Shown here one piece after another: positions 46,038 through 54,504 of a stretch of 64,000 nt of DNA (the first letter of the stretch is position 1; the number at the start of each line of letters is the position of its first letter). Source of the stretch: Rhizobium sp. P32RR-XVIII. GTDB taxonomy: Bacteria; Pseudomonadota; Alphaproteobacteria; Rhizobiales; Rhizobiaceae. The position numbers and the translations under genes were made by a program. Below the pieces are notes generated by a model. The model saw nothing but the letters and a program-made list of their open reading frames with translations. It was not told where the DNA came from and made no database searches. The DNA is taken from contig NZ_JABAIH010000002.1 in the NCBI RefSeq assembly GCF_012641395.1, positions 496,001-560,000 of the forward strand, given 5' to 3'.

Positions 46038-47169
46038 ATGCGAGCGGAAATCCAGAACGTAGTCGATGAAACCAAGCAGGCTATCACCCTGCTGAGGAGG
46101 CATCTTTGACTGGGACCAGGCGATTAGACGGCTGGACTGGTTGAACAACAAGGCAGAGGACCCGAACCTCTGGAACGATGCCCAGGAAGCACAGAAGCTG
46201 ATGCGCGAGCGCCAGCAGCTCGATGACGGCATCAGCGGCGTGAAGCAGCTGGAGCAGCAGCTGAACGACAATGTCGAGCTCATCGAGATGGGCGAGGAAG
46301 AGGGCGACGAGGATGTCGTCAAGGAAGCCGAAGACACTCTGAAGGGCCTGAAGACCGAGGCCGCGCGCCGCCAGGTGGAAGCCATGCTTTCCGGCGAGGC
46401 CGACGGCAACGACACCTATCTCGAAGTGCATTCCGGCGCCGGCGGCACCGAAAGCCAGGACTGGGCGAACATGCTGCTGCGCATGTATACCCGTTGGGCC
46501 GAGCGTTCGAAGTTCAAGGTCGAGCTTCTCGAAGTCCATGACGGCGAAGAGGCGGGCATCAAGTCGGCGACGCTGCTCGTCAAGGGCCACAATGCCTATG
46601 GCTGGCTGAAGACGGAATCGGGCGTGCACCGGCTCGTGCGCATCTCGCCCTATGACAGCAATGCGCGCCGTCACACGTCCTTCTCGTCGATCTGGGTCTA
46701 TCCGGTGGTGGACGACTCGATCAACATTGACATCAACGAAAGCGATTGCCGCATCGATACCTACCGCTCGTCGGGTGCGGGCGGCCAGCACGTCAACACG
46801 ACGGACTCGGCGGTGCGCATCACGCACATTCCGACCGGGATCGTGGTGGCCTGCCAGCAGGAGCGCTCGCAGCACAAGAACCGTGCCAAAGCCTGGGACA
46901 TGCTGCGCGCTCGTATGTATGAGGCCGAGCTCGAGAAGCGCGAAGCGGCGGCCAACGCCGAAGCTGCCTCCAAGAGCGATATCGGCTGGGGTCATCAGAT
47001 CCGCTCTTACGTGCTGCAGCCCTACCAGCTCGTCAAGGACCTGCGCACCGGTGTTGCGAGCACCGCGCCGGGCGACGTGCTCGATGGTGAACTCGACGAG
47101 TTCATGGAAGCAGCCCTTGCGCACCGCATCAGCGGCAAGCCGGACGCTGTCGTCGACGATATCGACTGA
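46038..47169 (+). CDS. prfB: Peptide chain release factor 2 (with programmed +1 frameshift)
   Basis: RF2 ends translation at UGA and UAA codons. The gene is in two frames: 23 codons from ATG 46038 up to CTT (46104-46106) followed by in-frame TGA, then the +1 frame from GAC 46108 to the stop, joining to 376 residues. This is the classic autoregulatory frameshift: when RF2 is scarce, ribosomes stall at UGA and slip. The GGQ motif is in [12 protein letters not shown]. The codon-recognition motif reads SPY (RISPYDS) rather than the usual SPF. Annotations starting at 46141 miss the N-terminus. Confidence 0.95.
46095..46110 (+). promoter_or_regulatory. prfB programmed +1 frameshift site
   Basis: The slippery site CTT-TGA-C (46104-46110) is preceded by the Shine-Dalgarno-like AGGAGG at 46095-46100, three bases before CTT. 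This spacing is the known stimulatory arrangement in bacterial prfB. The frame before is open to ATG 46038 and the +1 frame continues to the RF2 C-terminus. Confidence 0.95.
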
Positions 47170-47194
47170 GTTTTGCTCGCAGGTTGACCTAACG

Positions 47195-47230
47195 AAAGCC
47201 GCTTGCAGCAGGCCGTTGCAGGCGGCTTTT
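47195..47230 (+). terminator. Terminator of prfB
   Basis: A 13-bp stem (AAAGCCGCTTGCA pairing with TGCAGGCGGCTTT, one G-T wobble) closes a 9-base loop and is followed by a short T run. It lies 25 bases after the prfB stop. Confidence 0.75.
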
Positions 47231-47333
47231 CCATGCCGCCAGAAGCGGCCGTTTACGCGTCAATTTACCGTTGCGTACTTCCATTTTACGTCGCTGGCAT
47301 GGCAGCCTCCGGTATCAATCTGGAGGGCGTCGA

Positions 47334-48747
47334 ATGCGCAGGTTGGCTTTTCTCACGGCATTGATAGCCCTGGCATTTGCGAGTTGTTCAAACGCCGCGG
47401 GTCCGTCGCCTCTCAGGCTGAATGAGCGTTTGATGGAACGGCGAGCCGTCGAGGCCGTGGTCTGGGGGATGCCCGCCGTCAACTACGACCTGATGCGCCA
47501 GGAGATGCTGACAAAGACCGGGGCAAAGGTCGGCGAGGTCATCTATTGGGGGCGGCCGCTCGAGTGGCGAAACCAGACGCTGACGCCCAATCCCGATGCG
47601 CTGTACTTCATGGTGTTCTTCAGCAACCAAGGACGGGCCCGTTGTTCTCGATCTTCCGGCGGCGGAGGCTAAATCCTCCTTTAACGCCAACATCGTGACG
47701 GTGTGGCAGATGCCGCTCGAAGACGCAGGTTCGCTGGGATACGACAAGGGCAAGGGTGGCAAGTTCGTCATTCTGCCGCCTGGTTACAAGGACAAGGTTC
47801 CCGATGGCTTTATCCCTTTGCAATCGGACACGTACGGCGGATACATGCTATTTCGCGCGAACCTCGTCAGTCATGGTGATGCGGATGTCCAAGCATCGAT
47901 CGATTATGGTCGAAAACTGAAGGTCTATCCGCTTTCTCAGTCGGCCAATCCTCCCGAAACGACGTTCATCGACGTCAAGGATATCCTGTTCGACTCCACC
48001 ATCCGGTGGGACACCACGTTCTTCGACAATCTCGATCGGATCGTCCAGGAAGAACCCTGGCTGGTCCGCGACAGGATCATGATCGATCAGCTCAAGACAC
48101 TCGGCATTGAAAAAGGAAAGCCGTTCAGGCCAAGCAACGTGGACAAGACACTGCTGGCGTCAGGCATAGAAGAGGCGCGAAGCCTTCTTGAGATGCAATA
48201 TGATGCTGGGTTGCCGCCGTTCTTCTCGGAGAGGAGCCGCTGGACGTTTCCGGCCTTCCCGGACCTCATAAAGGCAGGATCCGTGGGGTTCGACGAGCCC
48301 GATTCCTACCCGGTCGACTATCGTGGCGTGGGCTACAGCTACGCATATATCGGCATCAAACATCTCGGTGCCGGGCAGTTCTACGCAATCTCCATTCGCG
48401 ACAAGGACGGGGATGCGTTCGAAGGCGGCAAGACCTACAGGCTCCGTGTGCCGCCGAATGTTCCGGTGAAGCAATACTGGTCCGTGACCGCTTACGACCG
48501 CGAAACGCACGCGTTGATCCGGAACGTCGACCGCGCCAGCCGGTCCTCCCAGATTCCCGAATTGATCAAGAACGCCGACGGCTCGGTCGATCTCTTCCTC
48601 GGCCCCACGCCGCCTGCGGGAAAGGACGTGAACTGGATACCGACCGACCTGTCGCGCAAGTTCGAGCTGATGTTTCGCGCTTACGGACCCACTGAGGAAT
48701 TCTTCCAGAAGAAGTGGGTTCTTTCCGATGTCGAAAAGATGCAGTGA
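47334..48747 (+). pseudogene. DUF1254/DUF1214 domain protein, frameshifted
   Basis: The predicted exported protein has a signal peptide with a lipobox-like end (LAFASC) after a GGAGG site. The first frame gives MRQEMLTKTG and TLTPNPDALYFMVFFSN, then ends at 47672. The +1 frame resumes with KDGPVVLDLPAA, DAGSLGYDKG, and the C-terminal DUF1214 part VKQYWSVTAYDRETHALI and FLGPTPPAGKDVNWIPT to 48747. One extra base in AACCAAGG near 47627-47634 explains the break. Such proteins are of unknown function. It is either real decay or an indel. Confidence 0.82.
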
Positions 48748-48925
48748 GGATGGCTCGACCGGCGTCCGCCAGTGCCACCCGCGGGGACGCAAACCGGGGT
48801 CCCGCGTTGCCAGCGCCGGTTCCCGCATTCTTTCAGCAGTCAGTTCGTCCCGGCGCAATCCCTGGCTGACTTGATCATTTTGGCAATACCGGATTTAAGG
48901 AGGGCGATTTAACGGGCTGGATTCG

Positions 48926-49765
48926 ATGACAAACGTTCTTGCTGCAAGCGGCGGCGTCAAGCAGATCATCTGCATCAACTGGGGCACGAAATATGGCGCG
49001 CCCTTCATCAATCGCTTGTATGCCATGGTCGCGCGCAACATCACGCCGCCTTTCACGTTCACCTGCTTCACCGACAATCGCGACAATCTCCATCCCGGCA
49101 TACTCTGCGAGGACCTGCCGCCGCTGGACGTGGAGAACATGCCGGTCAACACCAAGGGGATCTGGCCGAAGGCGCGCCTTTGGGGGCCAAGGCTCGGCAA
49201 CCTCAAGGGACCGGTGCTGTTTCTCGATCTGGACCTCGTCATTGTCGGCTCGCTCGATTTCTTCTTCGAGATCGGCGACGTCGACGACGTGGTCATGGCG
49301 CGAAACCAATCGACACCTTTGGAGCGGCTGGGACAGACCTCGATCTTCCGCTTTCCCGTCGGCAAGCTTATCAGCCTGCAGGAGAAGTTTCGCGCAGATC
49401 CCCAGGCGGTCGCCGACCGCTACAGGTTCGAACAGCGCTTTGTCACCCGCAATGCGCCCGGGGGCGTGAAGTTCTTTCCGCGCAAGACGGTCCTGCATTT
49501 CCGGCGAGACTGCCGCTGGCCGTTTCCGCTGAACTACTTCCTGGTATCGCGGCTGCCGAAAGGGGCCAGGGTGGTTCTCTTTCCCGGCGGGTTTCATCCC
49601 CAGCAAGCGATCGATGGCCGCGCCAAGGCGAACCAGCCGCGCGTCAGCGCCATGGAATATCTGAGGGGCGCGCTTTCTCTTATACGCAAAGGCCGAAGCC
49701 CCTTCAAATATCTGCGGCGCTACATTCTGCCGACACCCTGGGTGGCCGAGCACTGGCGCGAGTGA
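48926..49765 (+). CDS. Glycosyltransferase-like protein
   Basis: This 279-residue soluble protein has a GT-A-like beginning (KQIICINWGTKYGAPFINRLY), a mid segment with DLDLVIVGSLDFFFEIGD (a DxD-type acidic motif, probable Mn/sugar-nucleotide site), and a basic C-terminus (LRRYILPTPWVAEHWRE). It may modify cell-surface sugars, but donor and acceptor are unknown. It stands alone between the DUF1254 pseudogene and nadK, with weak upstream signals. Start is ATG 48926 after a GCTGG stretch of low quality. Confidence 0.75.
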   Translation: MTNVLAASGGVKQIICINWGTKYGAPFINRLYAMVARNITPPFTFTCFTDNRDNLHPGILCEDLPPLDVENMPVNTKGIWPKARLWGPRLGNLKGPVLFLDLDLVIVGSLDFFFEIGDVDDVVMARNQSTPLERLGQTSIFRFPVGKLISLQEKFRADPQAVADRYRFEQRFVTRNAPGGVKFFPRKTVLHFRRDCRWPFPLNYFLVSRLPKGARVVLFPGGFHPQQAIDGRAKANQPRVSAMEYLRGALSLIRKGRSPFKYLRRYILPTPWVAEHWRE

Positions 49766-49823
49766 CGCAAGGCGCTACCGTCGGACGGTTCACGCCCAGG
49801 AAACGACGACCTTTACGGTGCGG

Positions 49824-50333
49824 TCAGTTCGTCGGCTTCTCGATCTTGATCTCGCCGAACTCATCGATGAGCACCGTCCATGTCTCGGAGTCACCGTCCG
49901 GATCGGTCTTCAGATAGACCGTAGCGAAGAGCCCCGGCTGCTCGATGATGCCCGTTGAGGTTTCCGGGCGGATGTCGGTGATATAGGGCTTGAGCTGCGT
50001 GAACTCGTCGAGCTCAACGCTTGAGACGATCTCCGGGCCGCTGCCGGTCTGGGCGATCTGCTGAAGATAGACTTTCGACGTCCTGTCCGGCTGGCGGACG
50101 GCAAAGAGTTTGTAATATCCGTGGCGCGGTTCCGGGGCTGCCTTCGCCGGTTCGGTGGCTGCACCGGGCGCATGTTCGATGAGGATATCGGCGGGGCTTT
50201 CCTCCCAATAGCCGGTGCTGGTTGCGCAGATCACAGCCGCCGGAAGGGCCACCTCGGCCGGGCTGACGGCCTTTGCGAGATCCGCCGAAGCGCTGACCAG
50301 GGTTGCTGTGAGAAGAGCCGCTCCAAGCCTCAT
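49824..50333 (-). CDS. Hypothetical exported protein, nadK-linked
   Basis: This 169-residue protein has a signal peptide (GAALLTATLVSASADLAKA) and a beta-rich mature domain (YKLFAVRQPDRTSKVYL, LFATVYLKTDPDGDSETWTV). The ATG at 50333 lies 4 bases after the nadK stop, so the two are probably co-translated. No family is recognised; the mature protein may be periplasmic. It is convergent with the glycosyltransferase-like gene. Confidence 0.75.
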   Translation of the reverse strand: MRLGAALLTATLVSASADLAKAVSPAEVALPAAVICATSTGYWEESPADILIEHAPGAATEPAKAAPEPRHGYYKLFAVRQPDRTSKVYLQQIAQTGSGPEIVSSVELDEFTQLKPYITDIRPETSTGIIEQPGLFATVYLKTDPDGDSETWTVLIDEFGEIKIEKPTN

Positions 50334-50337
50334 TGCT

Positions 50338-51111
50338 TCAGTCCGCGAATTGTTCGGCAAGGATGCGATCCGACCACGAGCGGTCGGGATCGGACAGGAT
50401 TCGCGCGGTCATGTGCTCCGATTGTGCGATGCGGATATGCAGCACGGACTTGACCTCCGTATTGTCGGCCACCGCATTCACGGGCCGCTTTGCGGCTTCG
50501 AGAATATGGATGTCGACCGTAACCTTGTTCGGCAGCAACGCGCCGCGCCAGCGCCGCGGCCGAAAGGCGCTGACCGGGGTCATGGCGAGCAGGGGCGCTT
50601 CGAGCGGCAGGATCGGCCCATGGGCGGAAAGATTATAGGCCGTGGAGCCCGCGGGCGTTGCCACCATCAGCCCGTCGCAGATCAATTCCTCGAGCCGCAC
50701 ATGTCCGTCGACTTCGACGCGCAGCTTGGCGGCCTGATAGGACTGGCGGAACAGCGACACCTCGTTGATGGCAAGCGCCGTGGAGTTGCTGCCATCGGCA
50801 TTGGCCGTCGTCATCTGGAGGGGATGAAAGGCATTTTCGACAGCCGCGCAAATGCGGTCAGGCAGTTTCCTCGTGTGATAGTCGTTCATCAGGAAGCCGA
50901 CGGAGCCGCGGTTCATGCCGTAGACGAGCTTTCCGGAATTCATCGTGTGATGCAGCGTCTGCAACATGAATCCATCGCCCCCGAGGGCGACGATGACGTC
51001 GGCCTCCTCGGCGGGTACATCACCGTAGAGGCGAATCAGTTCTTCCCGTGCGGCAAGCGCCTCCGTGGCCGGGGAGGCGAGGAAACAAAGCGTCTGAAAT
51101 GAGCGTCCCAT
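50338..51111 (-). CDS. nadK: NAD kinase
   Basis: This 257-residue enzyme phosphorylates NAD to NADP. The GGDG motif lies in VALGGDGFMLQTLH, with NRGSVGFLMND, the substrate segment AINEVSLFRQ and TPAGSTAYNLSAHGPI also intact. Its length is short, as for other alphaproteobacterial NAD kinases. A strong hairpin lies 6 bases upstream of its ATG. Confidence 0.95.
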   Translation of the reverse strand: MGRSFQTLCFLASPATEALAAREELIRLYGDVPAEEADVIVALGGDGFMLQTLHHTMNSGKLVYGMNRGSVGFLMNDYHTRKLPDRICAAVENAFHPLQMTTANADGSNSTALAINEVSLFRQSYQAAKLRVEVDGHVRLEELICDGLMVATPAGSTAYNLSAHGPILPLEAPLLAMTPVSAFRPRRWRGALLPNKVTVDIHILEAAKRPVNAVADNTEVKSVLHIRIAQSEHMTARILSDPDRSWSDRILAEQFAD

Positions 51112-51116
51112 GCAAT

Positions 51117-51154
51117 GCCCTTTATGATCCTTCCTTAGCTAAAGGATAAAGGGC
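51117..51154 (-). promoter_or_regulatory. Hairpin directly before nadK start codon
   Basis: Arms GCCCTTTAT-CCTT and AAGG-ATAAAGGGC pair over 13 bases (with a 3-base bulge) around a 9-base loop. On the transcript of nadK the hairpin covers the AGGG just before the ATG, so it could hide the ribosome-binding site. No known riboswitch was recognised. Confidence 0.4.
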
Positions 51155-51323
51155 CTGTGCGACAAGGCATTTCGCGCCAGTAGCGGTACGCCTGGACGAT
51201 ACCATTCGGTGTAGCGGCGGGAATGGCGCTGCTACTGCTGTTCCCTCGTGCCGAGCGCTGCCTCGCGCTCATCCTGGTCTTCGAGGTCGGTCTCCACCAG
51301 GCAGGCGTCGCCGTGGAGACGCG

Positions 51324-51533
51324 TCACTTCTTTGACGGCGCGGCCGGGTTTGTCGTCCCGTCGGGGCTGATGTCTCCGGACGGATCCGCTGCATCTGCCG
51401 GGTGGCCCATGCTCGAGGCCACTCCGCGTGCGCCCTGCAATCGGGCTTCCTCGCGACGCGTTGCAGCGGCTGCCGTATCCGAGCAGCGTGCATCATCCGT
51501 GCCGGAATCGAATCTGCGGTCCTGACTTTGCAT
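51324..51533 (-). CDS. Small hydrophilic hypothetical protein
   Basis: This is a 69-residue, hydrophilic, low-complexity protein rich in Ala, Asp, Arg and Ser (RRFDSGTDDARCSDTAAAAT, HPADAADPSGDISPDG). It probably has no fixed fold. The ATG at 51533 follows a GGGAGAA site at good spacing. It is the first of a string of small minus-strand genes in this tract. Function unknown. Confidence 0.55.
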   Translation of the reverse strand: MQSQDRRFDSGTDDARCSDTAAAATRREEARLQGARGVASSMGHPADAADPSGDISPDGTTNPAAPSKK

Positions 51534-51559
51534 AACGTTCTCCCTTCTTGTGGGACTGG

Positions 51560-51751
51560 TCAATTGCGTGTGGCGGCGTCTGGCCGGGTGCTTCGGACTG
51601 GCTGGAGTTGTAGACACTCACAATCGCAATCCTGCGTTTCCCGTTCATCGCGCGAGAGTTTGCGGTTCGTCAGCATCCCGTAGGCAATCGCGCAACCAAG
51701 GAGCAAGGTGCTGCCGACACTGGCAAAGGCCGAAAAATACTCGGCAACCAT
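51560..51751 (-). CDS. Small single-helix membrane protein
   Basis: This is a 63-residue protein with one membrane helix (FSAFASVGSTLLLGCAIAYGML) near the N-terminus. It is followed by a charged/Cys tail (KLSRDERETQDCDCECLQ). The ATG at 51751 is preferred over the frame start at 51805. Function unknown. The tail with three alternating Cys (CDCEC) is unusual. Confidence 0.6.
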   Translation of the reverse strand: MVAEYFSAFASVGSTLLLGCAIAYGMLTNRKLSRDERETQDCDCECLQLQPVRSTRPDAATRN

Positions 51752-51857
51752 GGTTCGACTTCTTTGACGACTCGAACCCGACGGAGGCGGATTTGTTCCG
51801 TCCAATGCATGGTTGGCGGTCGGACCGCTGATCAGTTTCGCAGTCGTGAGGCGGCCC

Positions 51858-52064
51858 TCAGGCCAGCCGCCGGAGCGAACCGGCGTAACGATCCGAGGCC
51901 CGTTCGATGTTATCGAGGTTATTCATGAGGTCCACCATGTCACAGGCTTCCGCCCACTGCATGCCGCTGATGGGCACGCCATCCAATTCCGCCGGCTCCA
52001 TCGTCAGTCCGTCGACGACAAGCCAACGGTCGTCGGCCTCATGCCGCAGATTGTACCGTCGCAT
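51858..52064 (-). CDS. Small hypothetical protein
   Basis: This is a 68-residue soluble protein (RRYNLRHEADDRWLVVDGLT, QWAEACDMVDLMNNLDN), with a likely beta-strand start and helical end. The ATG at 52064 follows a GGGAG site; a GTG codon just before it is also possible. It has good protein-like pattern but no recognised family. Confidence 0.6.
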   Translation of the reverse strand: MRRYNLRHEADDRWLVVDGLTMEPAELDGVPISGMQWAEACDMVDLMNNLDNIERASDRYAGSLRRLA

Positions 52065-52154
52065 CACTTAACTCCCGCGCTACGACTGTACCATATTTTT
52101 ACATTTTGGCGTGAATGAGAACACGCTAAAGCAAGCAACGGAAGGGATTACGCG

Positions 52155-52415
52155 TCAATGAACGGAGGGGTCGGCATCGTCCAGAAACGACCGTATGCCG
52201 TCGCGCGCGACTGTCGCCAGAAATTCGTCGAAGGCTTCGCGGTCAGTCGCAAACGGCTCGTCCCAGCGGATCAAGTCCTCGCCTTGCGTGACGACCTCCA
52301 TCGTCCAGTCTTCATTGGAGCCTGCAGTGCGGAAGATATCGACGAGGACGGTTATCCCGTCTTCGGAGAATTCACCCGCCAGCTCTGAATGTTCGAGTTT
52401 GGAATTCTTGGACAT
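52155..52415 (-). CDS. Small acidic hypothetical protein
   Basis: This is an 86-residue acidic protein with alternating strand and helix character: GITVLVDIFRTAGSNEDWTM, then DREAFDEFLATVARDGIRSF. It has no signal or membrane segment. The layout resembles small rhizobial conserved hypotheticals, but I assign no family. It is separated from neighbours by about 90 bases on one side and over 300 on the other. Confidence 0.65.
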   Translation of the reverse strand: MSKNSKLEHSELAGEFSEDGITVLVDIFRTAGSNEDWTMEVVTQGEDLIRWDEPFATDREAFDEFLATVARDGIRSFLDDADPSVH

Positions 52416-52743
52416 TCGCGCTCAATCCATAATGCTGTCGGGTCACCGTGGGCGACTACCTTCAGGTGCATACCGCATGTTGTCAAGGAATGAACGGTTC
52501 GGGAGCAGTGAGGCTGTACGCCTGAATACACCGCGCGGCTCGGCGAGTTGTGATGCCGGCAGAGCTACCGTTTGCTCCGGCAATACTGGCGGTGGATCGG
52601 ACTAAACCAAAGGAAGGCGTGGGCATCCCGAAAACTCAGAAAGGCGTCCTGAAGCATGATGGATTGAGATGGCTCTTGGGATTAGCTTCAAAGGTGCCAA
52701 CTGGAGGGCAAGAGCCCGCAATTGAAACCTGAAGGCAGCACCG
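52416..52743. other. Gap without recognised gene
   Basis: This gap between the acidic protein and the next small gene has no frame with good codon pattern or ribosome-binding site. A plus-strand frame of 60 codons (52550-52732) is open but looks random. Confidence 0.5.
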
Positions 52744-52968
52744 ATGACCGACACGCTAGAGCACAACGATCCCGCCATCGAAGAACTGATGAAGGATGCA
52801 ATAACCACCTACATGTTGGATAGCTTCAACATCGAGGATCGGCTGAGGACAGCCGTCCAGAAGATCGCGGAGGAACTGCTCGCGGAGGAACTAGCTGCAC
52901 TGAGGGGGAGGGCTGCGAGGGCAAAGACCTCCGATCTCCAGGACGGAGAAATGTTGGTAGCGGCTTAG
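52744..52968 (+). CDS. Small helical hypothetical protein
   Basis: This is a 74-residue, acidic, helical protein: NDPAIEELMKDAITTYMLDS, then LRTAVQKIAEELLAEELAAL. It is consistent with one or two amphipathic helices and possible dimerisation. It has no signal or membrane part. A hairpin-plus-T7 terminator lies about 90 bases downstream. Function unknown. Confidence 0.6.
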   Translation: MTDTLEHNDPAIEELMKDAITTYMLDSFNIEDRLRTAVQKIAEELLAEELAALRGRAARAKTSDLQDGEMLVAA

Positions 52969-53060
52969 GTGCGCGATGGGATGCTGCCTGCGCGACCACC
53001 CGTAACCAGTGATCTACTCTAGGTCGGCGCATTGCCGCCGATCGATCCGGACCTTCCCGT

Positions 53061-53089
53061 AAGCCCTGCCGTTGCGCGGGGCTTTTTTT
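53061..53089 (+). terminator. Rho-independent terminator
   Basis: A 9-bp stem (AAGCCCTGC with GCGGGGCTT, one wobble) and a 6-base loop are followed by seven T residues, giving a strong plus-strand terminator. It may end the transcript of the small gene at 52744 or a small RNA starting in 52970-53060. Confidence 0.8.
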
Positions 53090-53156
53090 GTCGCAAGCAA
53101 GATGAATCTGAAAGTCACCAAGGGGTGACTGGGCGGCGGTTGGCTGATCACGAGAT

Positions 53157-53240
53157 CTAGAAACCAATCATGAACACTGCGGCCCAGAACAAGGCGGACA
53201 ATTCTGCAGCCACCATAAAACCAATCGCGGTGTCGCTCAT
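53157..53240 (-). CDS. Tiny single-helix membrane peptide (27 residues)
   Basis: This 27-codon frame starts MSDTAIGFMVAAELSALFW and ends AAVFMIGF. After a five-residue polar start it is one hydrophobic helix of about 20 residues, with a Glu in the middle. The ATG follows a near-perfect GGAGGAG ribosome-binding site 4 bases upstream. That combination is unlikely by chance for such a short frame. It would be an inner-membrane peptide; function unknown. Confidence 0.7.
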   Translation of the reverse strand: MSDTAIGFMVAAELSALFWAAVFMIGF

Positions 53241-53396
53241 GATCTCCTCCTTAGGACAACCTCCATTGCCTAGGGAAAACTATAGAGCACGGATGAAGGT
53301 TCCGCTACCCACTATATGTAGACGGTCATTCGAGCGGTCAAAGCCACTGGATTGCAAGGCGTAGATCGCGTTTTGAATGGTGCGTCCTACCTCTGT

Positions 53397-53486
53397 TCAC
53401 GTAAGCAGCGAATACACGAAAGCGCCGACAGAACCCCAAAAGACAACCAGCACAAGCGACATCGACAAAACGAAGATCTTCGTCAC
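53397..53486 (-). CDS. Tiny single-helix membrane peptide (29 residues)
   Basis: This 29-codon frame starts with GTG (MTKIFVLSMSLVLVV) and continues FWGSVGAFVYSLLT. It has a basic start (K3) and one hydrophobic helix that spans nearly the whole length, as in small regulatory membrane peptides. A GGAG lies 9 bases before the GTG. It is upstream of the 27-residue peptide on the same strand (156-base gap). Evidence is weaker than for that gene because of the GTG start. Confidence 0.55.
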   Translation of the reverse strand: MTKIFVLSMSLVLVVFWGSVGAFVYSLLT

Positions 53487-53645
53487 AGCAAAAACTCCGC
53501 AACCTTTACTCAGCAGAAACCGAAACTAATGCAGGGGCCGAAGGTTGGTATCGGCACAAGGTCCTGAACGGACCGGACTTTGGTCTGATGTTCTCTTGCT
53601 GAAAGCCGGTGGCTCAGCGCCGCGGCGCCGCTCTTCACGCCGGGA

Positions 53646-53936
53646 TCAAGGGCGGCCGCCCATGCCTGATCCACCCATAGCCTCGGGCTTTTCACCGATT
53701 TGCCGTCTCACCAGCTTCAACGTCCCATCCGGCTGGACGATATAGGTTTCCCGGACCCATCGCCCGAGATTATCCGTAAACTCATGCGGCAGAACGCTGC
53801 CGGCAGGCGATTTGGTGAGGCGCGCCACGTGGCGACCATACGTGATGCTGCCGGGTATCGGCTCGATTTCGACGGAACCGCTGGAGCAGGACGAGAGCAC
53901 AACCACTGCCGCGAATGCAATGATGGAAGGCTTCAT
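53646..53936 (-). CDS. Small lipoprotein (copy 1)
   Basis: This 96-residue exported protein has a lipoprotein signal (IIAFAAVVVLSSCSSG; lipidated Cys in LSSC) and a small domain PIPGSITYGRHVARLTKSPAGS, then VQPDGTLKLVRRQIG and a Gly-rich end. The ATG at 53936 is used; the frame is open to 54002. It is about 60% similar by eye to the lipoprotein at 54505, from which it is separated by a DUF982 gene on the other strand. Function unknown. Confidence 0.85.
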   Translation of the reverse strand: MKPSIIAFAAVVVLSSCSSGSVEIEPIPGSITYGRHVARLTKSPAGSVLPHEFTDNLGRWVRETYIVQPDGTLKLVRRQIGEKPEAMGGSGMGGRP

Positions 53937-54141
53937 GGATGTCCCTTTTAGAAGACGCGCGGCTCCCTGACCGCGAGATGACGATGTTCCGCCTGATACC
54001 ATAAATGACGAATTTTCTGAAGAGATGGTGCGGTAGCGAACCCTCGGTTCTTTCCTATCAATATAACCCGTTCGGGTGATTGTCGGTGTTGGGTTTGCCC
54101 CTTAGTTTTGAAGGGTACAGGCCTATCTCAGGGAGGGGAAG

Positions 54142-54411
54142 ATGGCACTTACCGGTCAATTCGACAGCGTCATTTACGTTCAGCGCAAGCATTTCATCGA
54201 CGAAGTGACGAGCCTCGAAGAGGTGCTCGACTACCTCAAGAATTGGCCGGAAGAGCGGCGAGGCCTGTCATACGACACGCTGCTCAGGGCGTGCCGTGAA
54301 GCGGTTGCCGGAAGATTTCCTGTGAGCGCCGTGGGTGAGAATTTTCGACGCTTCGTCAAGAGGTCCGGTATGCTGGCCGAGACACAGGACGTTCCCAGCT
54401 TCGCTAACTAA
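54142..54411 (+). CDS. DUF982 family protein
   Basis: This 89-residue protein matches DUF982, a small family common in rhizobia. Visible are DSVIYVQRKHFIDEVTSLEE (in parts), the WP pair in LKNWPEERRGLSYDTLLRA, then CREAVAGRFPVSAVGENFRRF. Function unknown. It starts after a GGGAGGGG site and stands between two paralogous lipoprotein genes on the opposite strand. Confidence 0.88.
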   Translation: MALTGQFDSVIYVQRKHFIDEVTSLEEVLDYLKNWPEERRGLSYDTLLRACREAVAGRFPVSAVGENFRRFVKRSGMLAETQDVPSFAN

Positions 54412-54504
54412 CGGCTCAAACGAGGCGCCAGGTGTCAAAGCGCGGGCCGTGCTGGAGGCGGGCTTTCTACGACCTGTCACCGTGAAAAATTGCAATTCGC
54501 AAAT

